Assembly (NCBI GenBank): GCA_003290165.1 | Contig: QNQO01002072.1 | Span: 31,690-95,689 of the forward strand | Source of the DNA: Berberis thunbergii | Taxonomy: Eukaryota > Streptophyta > Magnoliopsida > Ranunculales > Berberidaceae | DNA: 64,000 bases | Direction: 5' to 3' | Part shown: positions 48,451 to 61,324 of the stretch, one piece after another | How positions within the stretch are numbered: position 1 is the stretch's first letter | Layout of the letters: the number at the start of each line of letters is the position of its first letter | Notes under the pieces: model-generated | The model's database searches: none | What the model saw: only the letters and a program-made list of their open reading frames with translations | What the model was told of the DNA's origin: nothing | Program-made: the position numbers and the translations under genes

Positions 48451-50734
48451 GTTATAAGTTTGAGTTTCTCTGTTATGCATATTTATTGGTAGTGTGAGAA
48501 AGTTAAAGTTAAAAAAAAAAAAAAAAACCACCTCAATGGTGGTGTGAGAATGAAGGTATGGATATGGTGGTGTGGAGTAGTCAGCTAATACACCTGTAGT
48601 TGGTCTAATGGACTTAATTTGGGTTGAACCAGGGGGTATCAAATTTTTTATAACATATCATGCACTTGCACTTCACCTTCACACTTTGAAAAGTGAAAAA
48701 AGTGATATTTTCCTCATTTTAGTCATATCATAAAGTGAAACAAAATGATATTATAAGGCTAGTTGGTTCAAATTAGGCTCTGTTTGTGGAATGGAACTAC
48801 AAAAAAAAAAAAAAAAAAAAAAAAACACGCACACACAAAATGACAAATAAAAATGGTGGTGGTCGTTATGGTCAATTGGAAAGAAAGTAGGGTGGTGGTG
48901 CATGGTTGTGGTTAATTGACAAATAGGGGATCAATTCACGTAAAGGAGGATGAGGGATGAGGATAACCCTAAGTCTATGACAACTTAAGTCTACTAATAC
49001 TACAAATAAATTTTTATATTTTAAATCATTTGATTCTTGATTTTTCATGAGCTTTCCTATCATCGAAGAAACCTTTAGTTTGTTGACTATACTATCGATT
49101 TTTTAATTTTAAAACTTAAATTGATTTGTTCTTATTGATTCCTATTGATATTTCTATTTATCATAGAAAACTAAGTTTGCATATAAAATTGACTAGTTAT
49201 TATTATAATGTATTTGAGAATTAGACCAAAAACAATTATTGATTGCATTTATAAAATCAATATACGTTGCAGAGTGACCAAAATTTTTATTAATGTGCAA
49301 CTAGACTATGAAGTTGTACATATTGGGTTTGTAAGTGATCAAGAAAATTAGATCATTCAAGCACGAGTGAAGAATACTCAACTAATAGAAAGGGGACTGG
49401 TTGTTGTGGCTACAGTCAATTGACATAGAGGGGCATGAGGAGATGAAAGAGGATGATGGTGTGGTTGTGGTCGATTGACAAAGAAAGTGAGCGTGGTGGT
49501 GGCCGTTGTCACTTAGAAAAAAAGTAGGGTGGTGGTGCATGGTTGTGGTTGATTGACAAATAGGTGATCAATTGACATAAAAGAGGACGAGGGATGATGA
49601 TGACCCCAAGTGTGTGACAACTTATGTCTACTAGCTAATACCTCATACCAATTTTTAAAATTTAAATCGTTTTGTTCTTATTGATTCCATGTAATCTCTA
49701 TCATCGTAGAAACCTTTAGTTTGTTGACTTTACAATCGACTAATACATATCGATTTTTAAATTTTAAAACTTAAATTGATTTGTTCTTATCGATTCCTAA
49801 TGATATTTCTATTTGTTGTAAAAAAATTAAGTCTGCATATAAAATCGACTAAGACATATCAAATCTTACATTTAAAATTGACTATTTCTTATTGATAATA
49901 TATTTGAGAATTAGAGCAAAAACAACTATTGGTTGCATTTATAAAACCAATATAGGTTGAATAGTGATTGACATTTTATTAATGTGCAGCTAGACTACGA
50001 AGTTATATATATTGGGTTTGTAAGTGATTAAGAAAATTATATCATTCAAATGCGAGCAAAAAAGACTCAACTAAAGGCATTAACACAAACGATCATATCA
50101 TAAATGTCAAGTCACAGTCAAAGCCAACCAAAGACATTAGTCAACAACTAAAGACTGAAGAATGGTCAAGCTAGTTTTAAAATGTGGACTGCTCTCAATG
50201 GGGGAAATGGAGAGCAACACCAAGTGGCAAGTACATTGGCAAAATTCAAATCGAAGAGCCGAATATAATTTGGGCAGCCAAATTTCAAATTCATGTCTAG
50301 ATCTAATTAGAGTCTAGTTCAACTACTCAATCAAAAAAAAAATAAAAATTTGAAGACAGTCAACTATGAACTTTGAGATCGGTGACCATTCTAAAGAAAT
50401 AATCGTTCTGATCAAGTATCCATTCTTATGGACATGAGAAGAGAATAATAGATTTAGGGAGAGTCGACTCAGACTGTTCAAGACTTGGTCATAGGGGCTG
50501 ATCCAGGGAAAGAAAGGTGGTCCCCCACCCTTTTCTTTATATTTAGTGGTAGATATTTAGTAATCATAATCTATTATTTCTTGGAATTCTTTTTCCATCT
50601 AGACTCTGGTTGGTACATTGTAAAATAAAGTATTTTGCAAATTAATGCAGATGCATTAGTTTGCATTGCATTGATTTGCAATGCATTACTTTACTTGCGC
50701 ATGGCATTAATTAACGAAATGGATGTAAATCGGA

Positions 50735-51065
50735 CAAGTGATTGTGAGCGGTGGTGATGATAGTAGTTGCTGTAACTGTGGCATGGCCATGGTGGCCATG
50801 ATTGTGGTTGTGGTGATGGTGCTTGTGAATGTGGGCGATGACAATGGTGGTAGTGGCAATGGTGGTGGTTGTGGTGGTTCGGTAAATATAATGATGGTGG
50901 TGGTGGCAGCCGTGGGGGTAGTGGCAATGGTTGTCGTTGTTGCGAAAGTGGTAGTAGTGAAGGTGGAGTTGGCTGTAGTGATTATGCTATAGTGGGGTGA
51001 TGGTGGTGTGGTGATTATGCTATAGTGGTGTTGATGGTGATTATGCTATGGCAGTTGCGGTGTTG
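50735..51065. repeat. GTGG-rich low-complexity tract (R3)
   Basis: Same tract as 29555-29875. Confidence 0.85.
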
Positions 51066-53560
51066 ACAGTGAACCTTTATGTAACCGCCGTAAATGTTTG
51101 CATTATTATGACTTGTTTTACAATGTACCAAGCGGAGCTCTAATTTGCTTGGTGAAAAAGATAACCAAGTTTATACCACTTTCACATAACTACTTCTAAA
51201 ACATGCGTAAGTCTGGGGAGTCTTGTTTGAGGGCCTTTTTTGTGCATTTTTATGTTTCTTTTTACATTTTTTTTACTCATTCTCCTTGAAACACAATCAC
51301 AAACACAATCCATAGAATGAGTAGAAGTGTAACAAAAACCCCCCAAAAAGACACAAGAAGCCCCCAAATAAGGCTCCCTAGAATTGTTGCTAAAACATTG
51401 GGGGACTCACCACTTTTCTCGATTTTTTTTACATTTAAAACTAGAAACCACTTAATTAGTGCCATGAACTAATTAATGAGTTTTGGCTAAGTGAAAATCC
51501 TCATTCTCTAACCAATATATGTCTCCTTATGAAATCTATTCACACCTTTCTGTGTACTCTATGAAAAGAAATTTTTAAAACTAGGATGATGATGAAAATC
51601 CTCATTTAAAACTAGGATGATGATGAATTATCTCAAATTCACCGCAGTGAACTCTATGAAGAGAAATTTTTTCAGATAGATTTGTGCGACTTTAGTAAAA
51701 TGACCATAAATTACTCATTTCAAAACATTTTCAAGTAATTAAAGTTGTGTTTATTAGATAACTCAGAGTACTACAACGTTTGTGTTTTGATCAACTTGAG
51801 AATCGGTCTCGATCGAGCACATAAGTTGGCGGAAAGTCAGGAACATTATCCCGTTTTTATTGTAAGATAGATTTGCGCGACTTTAGTCAAATGGCCATAA
51901 CTTGCTCATTTTAAAACATTTTGAATTGATTCAAGTTGTGTGTATTATATAACTCATAGTACTACATCTTTCGTGTTTTGATGAGCTTGAGAATCGGTCT
52001 CAAATGATGGTTTAAATTGGTCAAATGTTACATTGTTTTGCATTTTTTCATTGGTCAAAGTTAAATTGGTCAAAGTTTGAGTTTCTCTGTTATGCATATT
52101 TATTGGTAGTGTGAGAAAGTTAAAGTTCAAAAAAAAAAAAGACTTCAATGGTGGTGTGAGAATGAAGGTATGGAATAGTCAATTGATACACCTTTAGTTG
52201 ATCTAATGGACTTAATTTGGGTTGAACCAGGGAGTATCCAAATTTTTATAACATATATTGCACTTGCACTTCACCTTCACACTTCGAAAAGTGAAAAAGT
52301 GATATTTTCCTCATTTTAGTCATATCATAAAGTGAAACCAAATGATATTATAAGACTAGTTTGTTCAAATTAGGCTCTGTTGTGAAAAGGAAAGACAAAA
52401 ACACACACACACACACACAAAATGACAAATAAAATGGTGGTGGTCGTTATGGTCAATTGGAAAGAAAGTAGGGTGGTGGTGCATGGTTGTGGTTGATTGA
52501 CAAATAGGGGATCAATTGACGTAAAGGAGGACGAGGGATGAGGATAACCCTAAGTCTGTGACAACTTAAGTCTACTAATACTACAAATAAATTTTTTATA
52601 TTTTAAATCGTTTGATTCTTGATTTTTCATGTGCTTTACTATCATCGAAGAAACCTTTAGTTTGTTGACTATACTATCGATTTTTTAATTTTAAAACTTA
52701 AATTGATTTGTTCTTATTGATTCCTAATGATATTTCTATTTATCATAGAAAACTAAGTTTGCATATAAAATTGACCAGTTATTATTATAATGTATTTGAG
52801 AATTAGACCAAAAACAATTATTGATTGCATTTATAAAATGAATATACGTTGAAGAGTGACCAACATTTTTATTAATGTGCAACTAGACTAAGAAGTTGTA
52901 CATATTGGGTTTGTAAGTGATCAAGAAAATTTGATCATTCAAGCACGAGCGAAGGATACTCAACTACAATAGATATGGGCTCTGCTACAAAATCAGCAAC
53001 GCAGCCGAGGGTCAAGCTGTTGAGTGAAATATAACTAGATACAGGGGAGACCCATGGGAATCGAAGCATCAATAAATCATATTTCAAAGTAATAACAACA
53101 CCTTTGGTGAAAACTTCAGCAGCTACAGCTATAGATTGGATAGGATAGTTATACTAGAATAAAGCCAACTATCCATGAAACTAGAGGAGCAGGTAGCAAA
53201 AAGAGGGTCGTTTTGTAAGATCTCATAATGCATTGGTGACGCTTGTTGAACCTATAATTTTCTTTTGGCCTTCTGTTTGCTTTTCTTCAAATGCAGTTTA
53301 CTTTACCAAAATGTTCATTTTGAGATAAAACTAGTTAAAGGCCAGTAACTATTCAGATACAAACTTACTTGACAGTTGACACCCACCACTGTGTACTTCC
53401 GACTTTCCCAGCGAAATCTTTGAAACATTGCAATCCGTTCGTAGTATTATTTAAAAGGTTTTGAATTTCAGACAAATACCTTAGTGCTTCAAATTGGATC
53501 ACTTACAAATCTGAGTAATGTATACTTGATAATGTAAGATGAACATACAGGAGCTGAACA

Positions 53561-53788
53561 GGGTGTGTTTGATTGCACGAAATCCTATTCCATTAAATCT
53601 ACCGCATTTCAAAGGTTCATTCAAGAATTTTATCATAGTGCAAAATATGGAATACATTGTCATATTTCTCATAAAATTTGATCTTGAGAGACATGGAAAT
53701 TGGAGTGTCATCTATAATCTCGTTTTTTCTCTTCCATTCCATCTCCCGAAATTCCCATGGAATGGGATTCCATCAACCAAACACACCC
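53561..53788. mobile_element. Uninterrupted outer Tourist-like MITE
   Basis: The 228-bp paralogue of the outer element at 22682-23244 without the nested insertion. A truncated copy begins at 32248. Confidence 0.8.
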
Positions 53789-54183
53789 CAAGATCCTCCA
53801 AATTCACCTAAATTGATTGCTCCTAAACTTAGATGATAAAAAATGCAATTAATCAAAACCAAAGTTTTCACGATAATCAACGAACAATATACGAAAGGAA
53901 AAAAAAAACGATTTTTAAGTCTTTCAATCAGAAACAAGAGATGTGATTGATGATTGACAGAAGAATTAGAGGTGGTGCAGAGAGATCACACTCACAATCG
54001 TCCACAAAAGTCTCCTCCATGGCGAAACGATGGATTTGATTTTCTATTCCCCTTTAATTTAGCTTCATTCGACGACGAGAAAATTATGGCGAATTTAGAG
54101 AGAGCAGAGAGATATCAATTAGGGCAGAGAACAATGAGGGAATTGAAGATGAATTTTTTCTCAATTAAATCTTGACTATTAAG

Positions 54184-54720
54184 TAGGGGTGGGCAATGTC
54201 GATTCGTTTCGATTTTGAGCCCCAAATCGATTTCAAACCGATTTCATTCGGTTTGCCCAAAACCCAAACCGAAACCGAATTTTGTATTTGTAAACCGATG
54301 AATTCGCTTGAACCGAATTTCGGATCGGTTCGGTTCGGTTCGGTTGGGTCGAAATTTCAGACTCAAGCATTTGAAAGACTTTCATTAAAACATGTCCAAT
54401 TTTTTTACAGGCCCAATTTTTTTACAGACCCAATTTTTATCCCAAAATTAAAAAACTTTGATAGAATTGGGTGATTCAGTACAACATGGTGTACTGCAGT
54501 GCATTTGTTGCACTAATTAGGTATTGACACTTACATGTTATTTAGTTATTTATATATATTTAATTAATCGATCGGTTCGGTTATCAATCGGTCGGTTCAA
54601 AACCGTAAACCGATTTTGAACCGTTTATAATCGGTTCGGTTCGGTTTAATTTATTTTCTTTCTACTCATATTTCGGTTCGGCCGGTTAACTAAATTTAAA
54701 TCGGTTTTTGCCCACCCCTA
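54184..54720. mobile_element. Non-autonomous hAT-type element, 537 bp
   Basis: The ends TAGGGGTGGGCA..TGCCCACCCCTA are inverted repeats. The flanks are perfect 8-bp direct repeats, CTATTAAG, at 54176-54183 and 54721-54728. The original SUA locus (about 23641-23660) reads CTTGACTATTAAGTTTCC with one copy and no insert. The interior is rich in CGGTTCGGTT words. The 8-bp duplication places it in the hAT superfamily. Confidence 0.95.
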
Positions 54721-55409
54721 CTATTAAGTTTCCTTCGAGATAGATTATTGTTTATCGAGATTGTTGAGTAACGATTGGAAATCATTGAATGTGTTCAATC
54801 TTGAGGTTTAAAAAATATAAGTCAAACTCGCAAAAGGTAAACTTGTCATTTCAAAAAATACATGTGCTTATAGACAAATATAGGGTTTAAAATGTTAAAC
54901 TGATCATAATATGAGGAGCAAAAGTCGAATAACCAAGAAAATTACTCATTAGTCATTATATGATGAACCCCAACTTAAAATTTAGAGTTTTATTTATTTA
55001 TTTTTTCATTTATAAAGTTTGGCACTCATTAGTTAATGCATATTAGAGTTTGACACTCATTATGAAAGCTATTTGAGTTTAACCCTCATTTTCTTACGGA
55101 ATTGTTAAGTCCTAATTTTCGGATCCTTTTGCCCATTACTTTAGGTTAAACCATAGTTTTATCCCAAAAGAAGACGCACCTCCTTCCTCTCCCACATCGT
55201 TGCTGCGACGAAGGCCACCTCTGCCACCCCTGAATGAGAGCTGGAACGTGCTCCTCCATTGTCATCTCCACCGATCTCGCAAAGAGCTCTTCCTTTGGGC
55301 TGTCCATGATACCCATCACGATTACTACAATACTTCATTCACTCATTCTCAACTGCAGCTTTTCATCCAAACCAGTAAGGGCACCCACCACTCCACTCCT
55401 TTATATACC

Positions 55410-56865
55410 TACTTAAATCCATTTATATTTTAACTACTTGCTCCATTTTGTAATTCTTTACTTCTTATTGCTATGGCGATTGCTTACTCTCGAAGTTGGT
55501 CGAACAATTTGATATTTTCTTTGAAGATCTCTCTTCTTTAGATCGGGGTCTTATCTAGTGTTGTGTTTATTTCGATTGGGTTTGTCTCTTCCCTCGAAAT
55601 GAAGGGCCATGAAGGCAATTGCTAGGTGGTTCACCCATCTTGGAAGAGCTAGATACTTGGATATCTCTATGTCATTCTTCTCAGAGATGATTATGCTTGT
55701 TGCAGAGATGAGGAAGACAAATAGCTCTTTTCTCTTGGATCTTGAATCTCACTTTTTAAGTGTTTTGTTTGTTTGATGAGATTTACAATTGCAACTACTT
55801 AGTTGTAATCATATAAGCAGTGTGAATAAGCAAATGAATGGTTGTTGTTTAACCAAATTAATAATAAACAAATAAATAAATAAATAACAAAGAAACAAAA
55901 TGAATAAAGGAAAAAGAAAATGACCCAATAACACAAAGAAAGAAGATGAATGGTGGAAGGCACACTGTTATAGCCGACGACAAATGACCCAATTTACGAT
56001 TTTGTACTTATATACACTTATATTTATGATTTATTATATTAAGTATATTTTTATATATTTGTATATGTACGATGTATTGAATAATTTGAATGCTTATAGG
56101 GAAATGGCAAGTCAATTGTGGAATCAACATACAAGACGTACTAGATCACCCAAGGAAAAAAAAACTCAAATTAATTATTATTTGACTCTAATGTTTTTCA
56201 AACAATTAGTATTTAGTACACATCTTCCCCAACACCTCTTTTGGGTTAAATTATTGTTTAATCTAAGGTAAGGGCAAAAGGGTCAGAAAATTATTTTAAT
56301 CAGTCAATGACTTGGACTTAACGGTTTCATCAGAAAACAAAGATTAGACTCAAATAGTTTTCAAAATGAGCGTCAAACTCTAATAAGTACAAAATAATGA
56401 GTGTCAAACTCTATTACCGAAAATGTTTTTTCATAACCTTCCAAAAAATGCTAGATAAGGAAATTATACCATTAAATGCATGTTGTCCTGACACATGCTA
56501 ACTTTGCACGTGTTATCATTTTTTATAGGATACGACAAGGAATGATATCTTCCTATAGCATTTGTAAATGCTATGGGTATGCAACTTACCGCATTTATGA
56601 AATGCTATAAATTATTACTCATAGCCCTCCAGTGACACTATCACCGTATCACGAACATTTTTGAAAGTGTAGGTTCAAACCTACATTGCCTTATTCAACC
56701 GGCTGGCCACCTTTGGCTCAATCAAATAACTAGAATATAATTTGTTTGTTGTTTTGCTTTAGGAAATGTTTCCGTTGTAAACAACTTCCAAGGATGACTT
56801 TTGAGCATGGCCAAATTTGCTCTTAGGCAGAAAAAATACTTACATATTTATTAATAATTGTTAGG
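55410..56865. other. Noncoding duplicated interval (counterpart of 33545-35005)
   Basis: AT-rich with a short (TAAA)n run near 55868-55890. It matches copy 1 but lacks many of that copy's one-base gaps. No gene is supported. Confidence 0.6.
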
Positions 56866-57301
56866 GGTGAGCATGGTTCGGGATTGGGCTTGTCCTTGTT
56901 ATGTGAAAGGGACGGAACAGTTCGGGATTCGAGATTTTTTTTTAGCAAAACCTAAATTTTAGTTTGAGTGGGGCCCAACCCAAGTCCACTGGGCTAATTT
57001 AGTTTGGTTAGGCCCAAGCCCAACCCAAATTTCCAATTAACATTTTTTAAAGGCAACTAGGGGTGGGCAAACGGGTCGAGGATTCGCGGGTTCAAACCGA
57101 ATCGGACCATTTTGCTCTTAACGGTCAGGATTTTAATTTTGTGTTTTTAGATACTGTCCGGATCGGTCCGGATCCATTATAAAACGGTCCGATCCCGGTT
57201 CCTATTATATAAAAAGAAACGGTCCGGGTTGGACCCGTTTCAAAACACATTTACAACAAAAACAGAGCATTTCGGGTTTGATCTATCTTTATTTGAAATC
57301 C

Positions 57302-57505
57302 ATGGCGGAAGTTGCAGAATTTCACATACAAGGGTTCGAAGACGACCAAATCGAAACCCTAGACCCCATTTGTTGCTGGCCACACGAATTCGATCACGAA
57401 GACTTCAACTTCAATCCTTCTGATTCCGACCCCTTCTCGCCCCACTCTATTGAGTTTTCAGAAAGGAATAGAGGATCAATCTGTAGAGGAGAAACTAGAG
57501 TCTAA
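57302..57505 (+). pseudogene. Unidentified acidic N-terminal fragment inside the hAT-type element
   Basis: The ATG at 57302 opens 67 residues, beginning MAEVAEFHIQGFEDDQIETL and rich in Asp, Glu and Phe (HEFDHEDFNFNPSDSDPF), then a stop. Copy 1 (ATG at 35440) diverges after residue 7 through small indels. It looks like the 5' end of a captured cellular gene. I do not recognise the family. Confidence 0.5.
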
Positions 57506-57689
57506 ACCCATCCTCTCCGGTCGGATCTTCCCTTTCTTCTCTGTAGTTGCACGGTTCGTCGGATCTCCCCCTCTCTTCTCTGTAGCCGCACGGTTTGTCG
57601 ATCCGTAGAGGAGAAGAAACAGAGCTATTGGGATCTCAATCTGAGACCTCTTCCTCCACCAGGTTCATCGATCTGGTATTTGTGAAGGA

Positions 57690-57953
57690 CTTTGTGAAGA
57701 TTTTGGTGCTGATATATTCTTCAGAGACCCGTATGTTCTTGATGAAAATCTGTCTTTGGAAATTTCTTTTCCTTCATCTTCCAATTTCAAGAGTGTCGAT
57801 GACTTGGGACCTCCACAAGCTGCTGCTGAGAAGGTTCTTAAGCAGTATTTGACAGAATTCATGTCAACTAGACTGGGTGTTCGAAGAGAATCTAACATCC
57901 TTTCCACTTCGTCAAGAGTTGCAGATGATGGGAGGCTCTACTACCAAGTAGAG
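57690..57953 (+). pseudogene. Captured PsbP-domain exon (copy 2)
   Basis: Same 88-codon fragment as 35821-36084, with few changes and an intact frame ending at AG|GTAAAT. An intact frame in both copies is expected from recent duplication and does not prove selection. Confidence 0.7.
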
Positions 57954-58559
57954 GTAAATATTGGTATCGCTATTTTCTAGTTCTGTTACTTACAGAATAA
58001 CTAGTTCTGCATTGTTTCCATGTATCGATGAAGAGCTTTGGTGTTTATACAAACCTAACATCGTCAAAGACATTCAATGTTAAACTGAAAATTGCTCAGC
58101 CAATACTACTTGCCTGAGTTAGACCGATGATTATAATTATGTTATGGATATGTATGTTGTAATTAAATATATTCAGATTTTCATTTTGGAACTGTTTGGA
58201 ACTGTAGGAACCGGACCGTTCTAAACAGTTCGAGTTAGGTTCGGTCCCAATGTTCAAAATAAGGGAATTCGGACCAGACCGGATCCGTTAAATTTAAACG
58301 GTGCGAGTTAGGTTCCTCAAAATTTGGAACCGATCCGGACCGTGCCCACCCCTAAAGGAAACGACTACCTCGCACCACCATTTCCTCTCTCTCACACCAC
58401 CTACTTTCTTTCTCACACCACCATACTTTCTCACACAAACTATATAAACAAAACCATCCATTTTTCCCTCACCATTCAAATCGACAATGGTTCCTCCCTC
58501 CCCCATTCGAGACGCTAGTCTCGATTCCATTATTTCAATCGTCTCATCCCACATAGCTT

Positions 58560-59165
58560 TACTTTAAAAACTAGCACCCAAAGACATGCCCAAGTACTTA
58601 ACTGGAAACTGACCCACTACACAACCAAATAAACCCGTCAACTGCTGCAAATGAGGGACATCTCCAATAAGCAACACCACTGATTTGTGAAAGTTGATTT
58701 TCAGACCTGAAATAACTTCGAACCAAAGCATAATTCTTTTTAGAGCAAGAACCTGAGTAGCAGAGGTCAGAAAAGAGAAACAGGAGACTAAGCCATCATA
58801 AATCGTTTGCGATAGAGAACCCTTTCACTAGGCCATCATCAACTGCTTTAAGAATCATTTAGGTTAGGCCTTCTACTGCTAAAGTAAAGAGAATAGGAGA
58901 CAAATGATCGCCTTGACGCAAACCTTTAGAGCTATTGAAAACCCATGCAGCTGACTATTAATCTTCAGTGAGAAATTGGTTGTAGATCTGCAAGTGTGAA
59001 GCAAATGAATCCATCTAGAGTCAAACCCCATGCAAACCATTACCAAATCCAAATATCTCCAATAAACATTGTCAAAGGCTTTAGAAAAATCTAATTTCAT
59101 AACGAGCACTGGAACTCCTTGTTTTTTTTTAATTCTGGAATCAATAATTTCATTGACAGTCAAAG
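58560..59165 (-). pseudogene. L1-type LINE reverse-transcriptase fragment (copy 2)
   Basis: Counterpart of 36690-37300 with a longer intact stretch: MTVNEIIDSRIKKKQG, LVMKLDFSKAFDNVYWRYLD, MGFDSRWIH and FSLKINSQLHGF. It then shifts frame into GLRQGDHLSPILFTLAVEGL. The palm motifs A and B are recognisable, while the FADD segment is deleted. It is not active. Confidence 0.85.
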
Positions 59166-59339
59166 GTTTTACTATTAATCAATAATTTCTGCATGCTCAT
59201 GGACCTCCTTTTACAGCCTTTTTTTATTCATATGACGGACAACATTGAAATCTCTCGCTAACACCCAAGGCGATTGCACCCAACCAGCAGTATCATAAAG
59301 TTCTTCCCAGAAGTGTTCTCTAAGCATTTCAAAACTTTC

Positions 59340-60920
59340 TCTCTAAGTAAAATAACCATAAATTGTCAATTTCAAAACATTTTCAAGTGATTCAAGTTAT
59401 GTTGATTAGATAACTCATAGTACTACATCTTTTGACAATGGTCAACTGGAAAGAAAGTAGGGTGGTGATGCATGGTTGTGGTTGATTGGCAAATAGGGGA
59501 TCAGTTGAGGTAATGGAGGATGAGGGATGAGGATAACCCTAAGTGTGCGACGACTAAGTCTACTAATACTACAAATTTGTTTTATATTTTAAATCGTTTG
59601 ATTCTTATTTTTCCATGTGATTCCTAGCATCGAAAAACCTTTAGTTTGTTGACTACAGTATCGATTTTTAAATTTTAAAAACTTAAATTGATTTGTTCTT
59701 ATCGATTCCTATTGATATTTCTATTTATCATAAAAAACTAAATTGCATATAAAATCGACTATGACATATCAATTCTTACATTGAAAATTGACTAATTATT
59801 ATTATAATGTATTTGAGAATTAGAGTAAAAACAATTATTGATTGCATTTATAAAATCAATATAGGTTGAAAAGTGACAAAATTTTATTAATGTGCAAACT
59901 AGACTACGAAGTTGTATATATTGGGTTTGTATGTGATCAAGAAAATTAGATCATTCAAACACGAGCAAAGAATACGCAACCAATAGAGGGGGGACTGGTG
60001 GTTGTGTCTATAGTCAATTGACATAAAGGGGCAAGGAGGAGATGAAGGAGGATGATGGTGTGGTTGTGGTCGATTGACAAAGAAAAGTGAGTGTGGTGGC
60101 CGCTACGGTCAGTTAGAAATAAAGTAGGGTGGTGGTGCATGGTTGTGGTTGATTGACAAATAGGGGATCAATTGATATAAAAGAGGATGAGGGATGAGGA
60201 TGACCCTAAGTCTGTGACAAGTTATGTCTACTACCTAATATATCAATTTTTAAATTTTAAATCGTTTTGTTCTTATTGATTCCATGTGTTCTCTATCATC
60301 GTAGAAACCTATAGTTTTTTTTACTATACAATCGACTAATACATATCTATTTTAAATTTCAAAACTTAAATTGATTTGCTCTTATCGATTCCTAATGATA
60401 TTTCTATTTGTCATAAAAAATTTAAGTCTGCATATAAAATCGACGAAGAAATATCAACTCTTACATTTAAAATTGACTAGTTCTTATTGATAATGCATTG
60501 AGAATTAGAGCAAAAACAACTATTGGTTGCATTTATAAAACCAATATAGGTTGAATAGTGACCGACATTTTATTAATGTGCAGCTAGACTACGAAGTTGT
60601 GTATATTGGGTTTGTAAATGATTACAAAGATTAGATCATTCAAATACGAGCAAAAAAAGACTCAACCAAAGGCATTAACATAAATGATCATATCACAAAT
60701 GTCAAGTCACAGTCAAAGCCAACCAAAGACATTAGTCAACAACTAAAGATCGAATAATGGTCAAGCTAGTTTAAAGTGTGAACTACTCTCAATGGGGGAA
60801 ATGGAGAATAACACTAGGTGGCAAGTACATTGGCAAAATTCAAATTGAAGAGCCAAATATAATTTGGGTAGCCAAATTTAAATTCATGTCTAGATCTAAT
60901 TAGAGTATAGTTCAACTACT
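59340..60920. repeat. Rearranged partial repeat unit (copy 2)
   Basis: Counterpart of 37460-39045. Unlike copy 1, it continues to the right into the section found at 29170-29880 of R1, including the expanded GTGG-rich tract. Confidence 0.8.
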
Positions 60921-61324
60921 CAAACACAATTTTTTTTTATGAGAGACGACTATAACTATGAGATCAGTGACCATTCTAAAGAAATAATCGTTCTGATCAA
61001 GTATCCATTCTTATGGACATGAGAAGAGAATAATAGATCTAGGGAAAGTCGACTCAGACTGTTCAAGACTTGGTCATAGGGGCGATCCAGGGAAATAGAG
61101 GTGGTCCCCCACTCTTCTCTTTATAATTTAGTAGTAGATATTTAGTAATCATAATCTGTTAATGCTTGGCATTATTTTGCCATCTATACTCTGCTTGGTA
61201 CACTGTAAAATAATGCATTTTTCAAATTAATGCATATGCATTAGTTTGCATTGCAATATTGATTTGGAATGCATTACTTTACTTGCGCTTGGCATTAATT
61301 AACGAAAATTGATGCAAACGGACA

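Larger units (their letters stand above)
47034..52973. repeat. 5.5-kb repeat unit, copy R3 (tandem to R2)
   Basis: Tandem copy of R2 with a period of 5,486-5,487 bp measured at several landmarks. It continues at 52974 into the duplicated SUA 5' block, exactly as R1 does at 31668. No gene is supported within it. Confidence 0.9.
52974..55400. repeat. Orphan copy of the SUA 5' block, with first exon and hAT-type insertion
   Basis: It matches 22371-24436 including the leader intron, the GTGAGT donor and the CT-rich noncoding first exon (about 53990-54175, minus strand). There are no SUA coding exons. It lacks the nested Tourist-like MITE but has gained the hAT-type element at 54184-54720 in the promoter-side sequence. 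Confidence 0.85.
57058..58354 (+). mobile_element. hAT-type element carrying gene fragments (copy 2), 1.30 kb
   Basis: Copy of 35195-36485 with complete TAGGGGTGGGCA..TGCCCACCCCTA ends and the flanks AAGGCAAC (57050-57057) and AAGGAAAC (58355-58362). The same one-base flank difference in both copies shows that they derive from one insertion duplicated with the surrounding segment. Confidence 0.92.
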
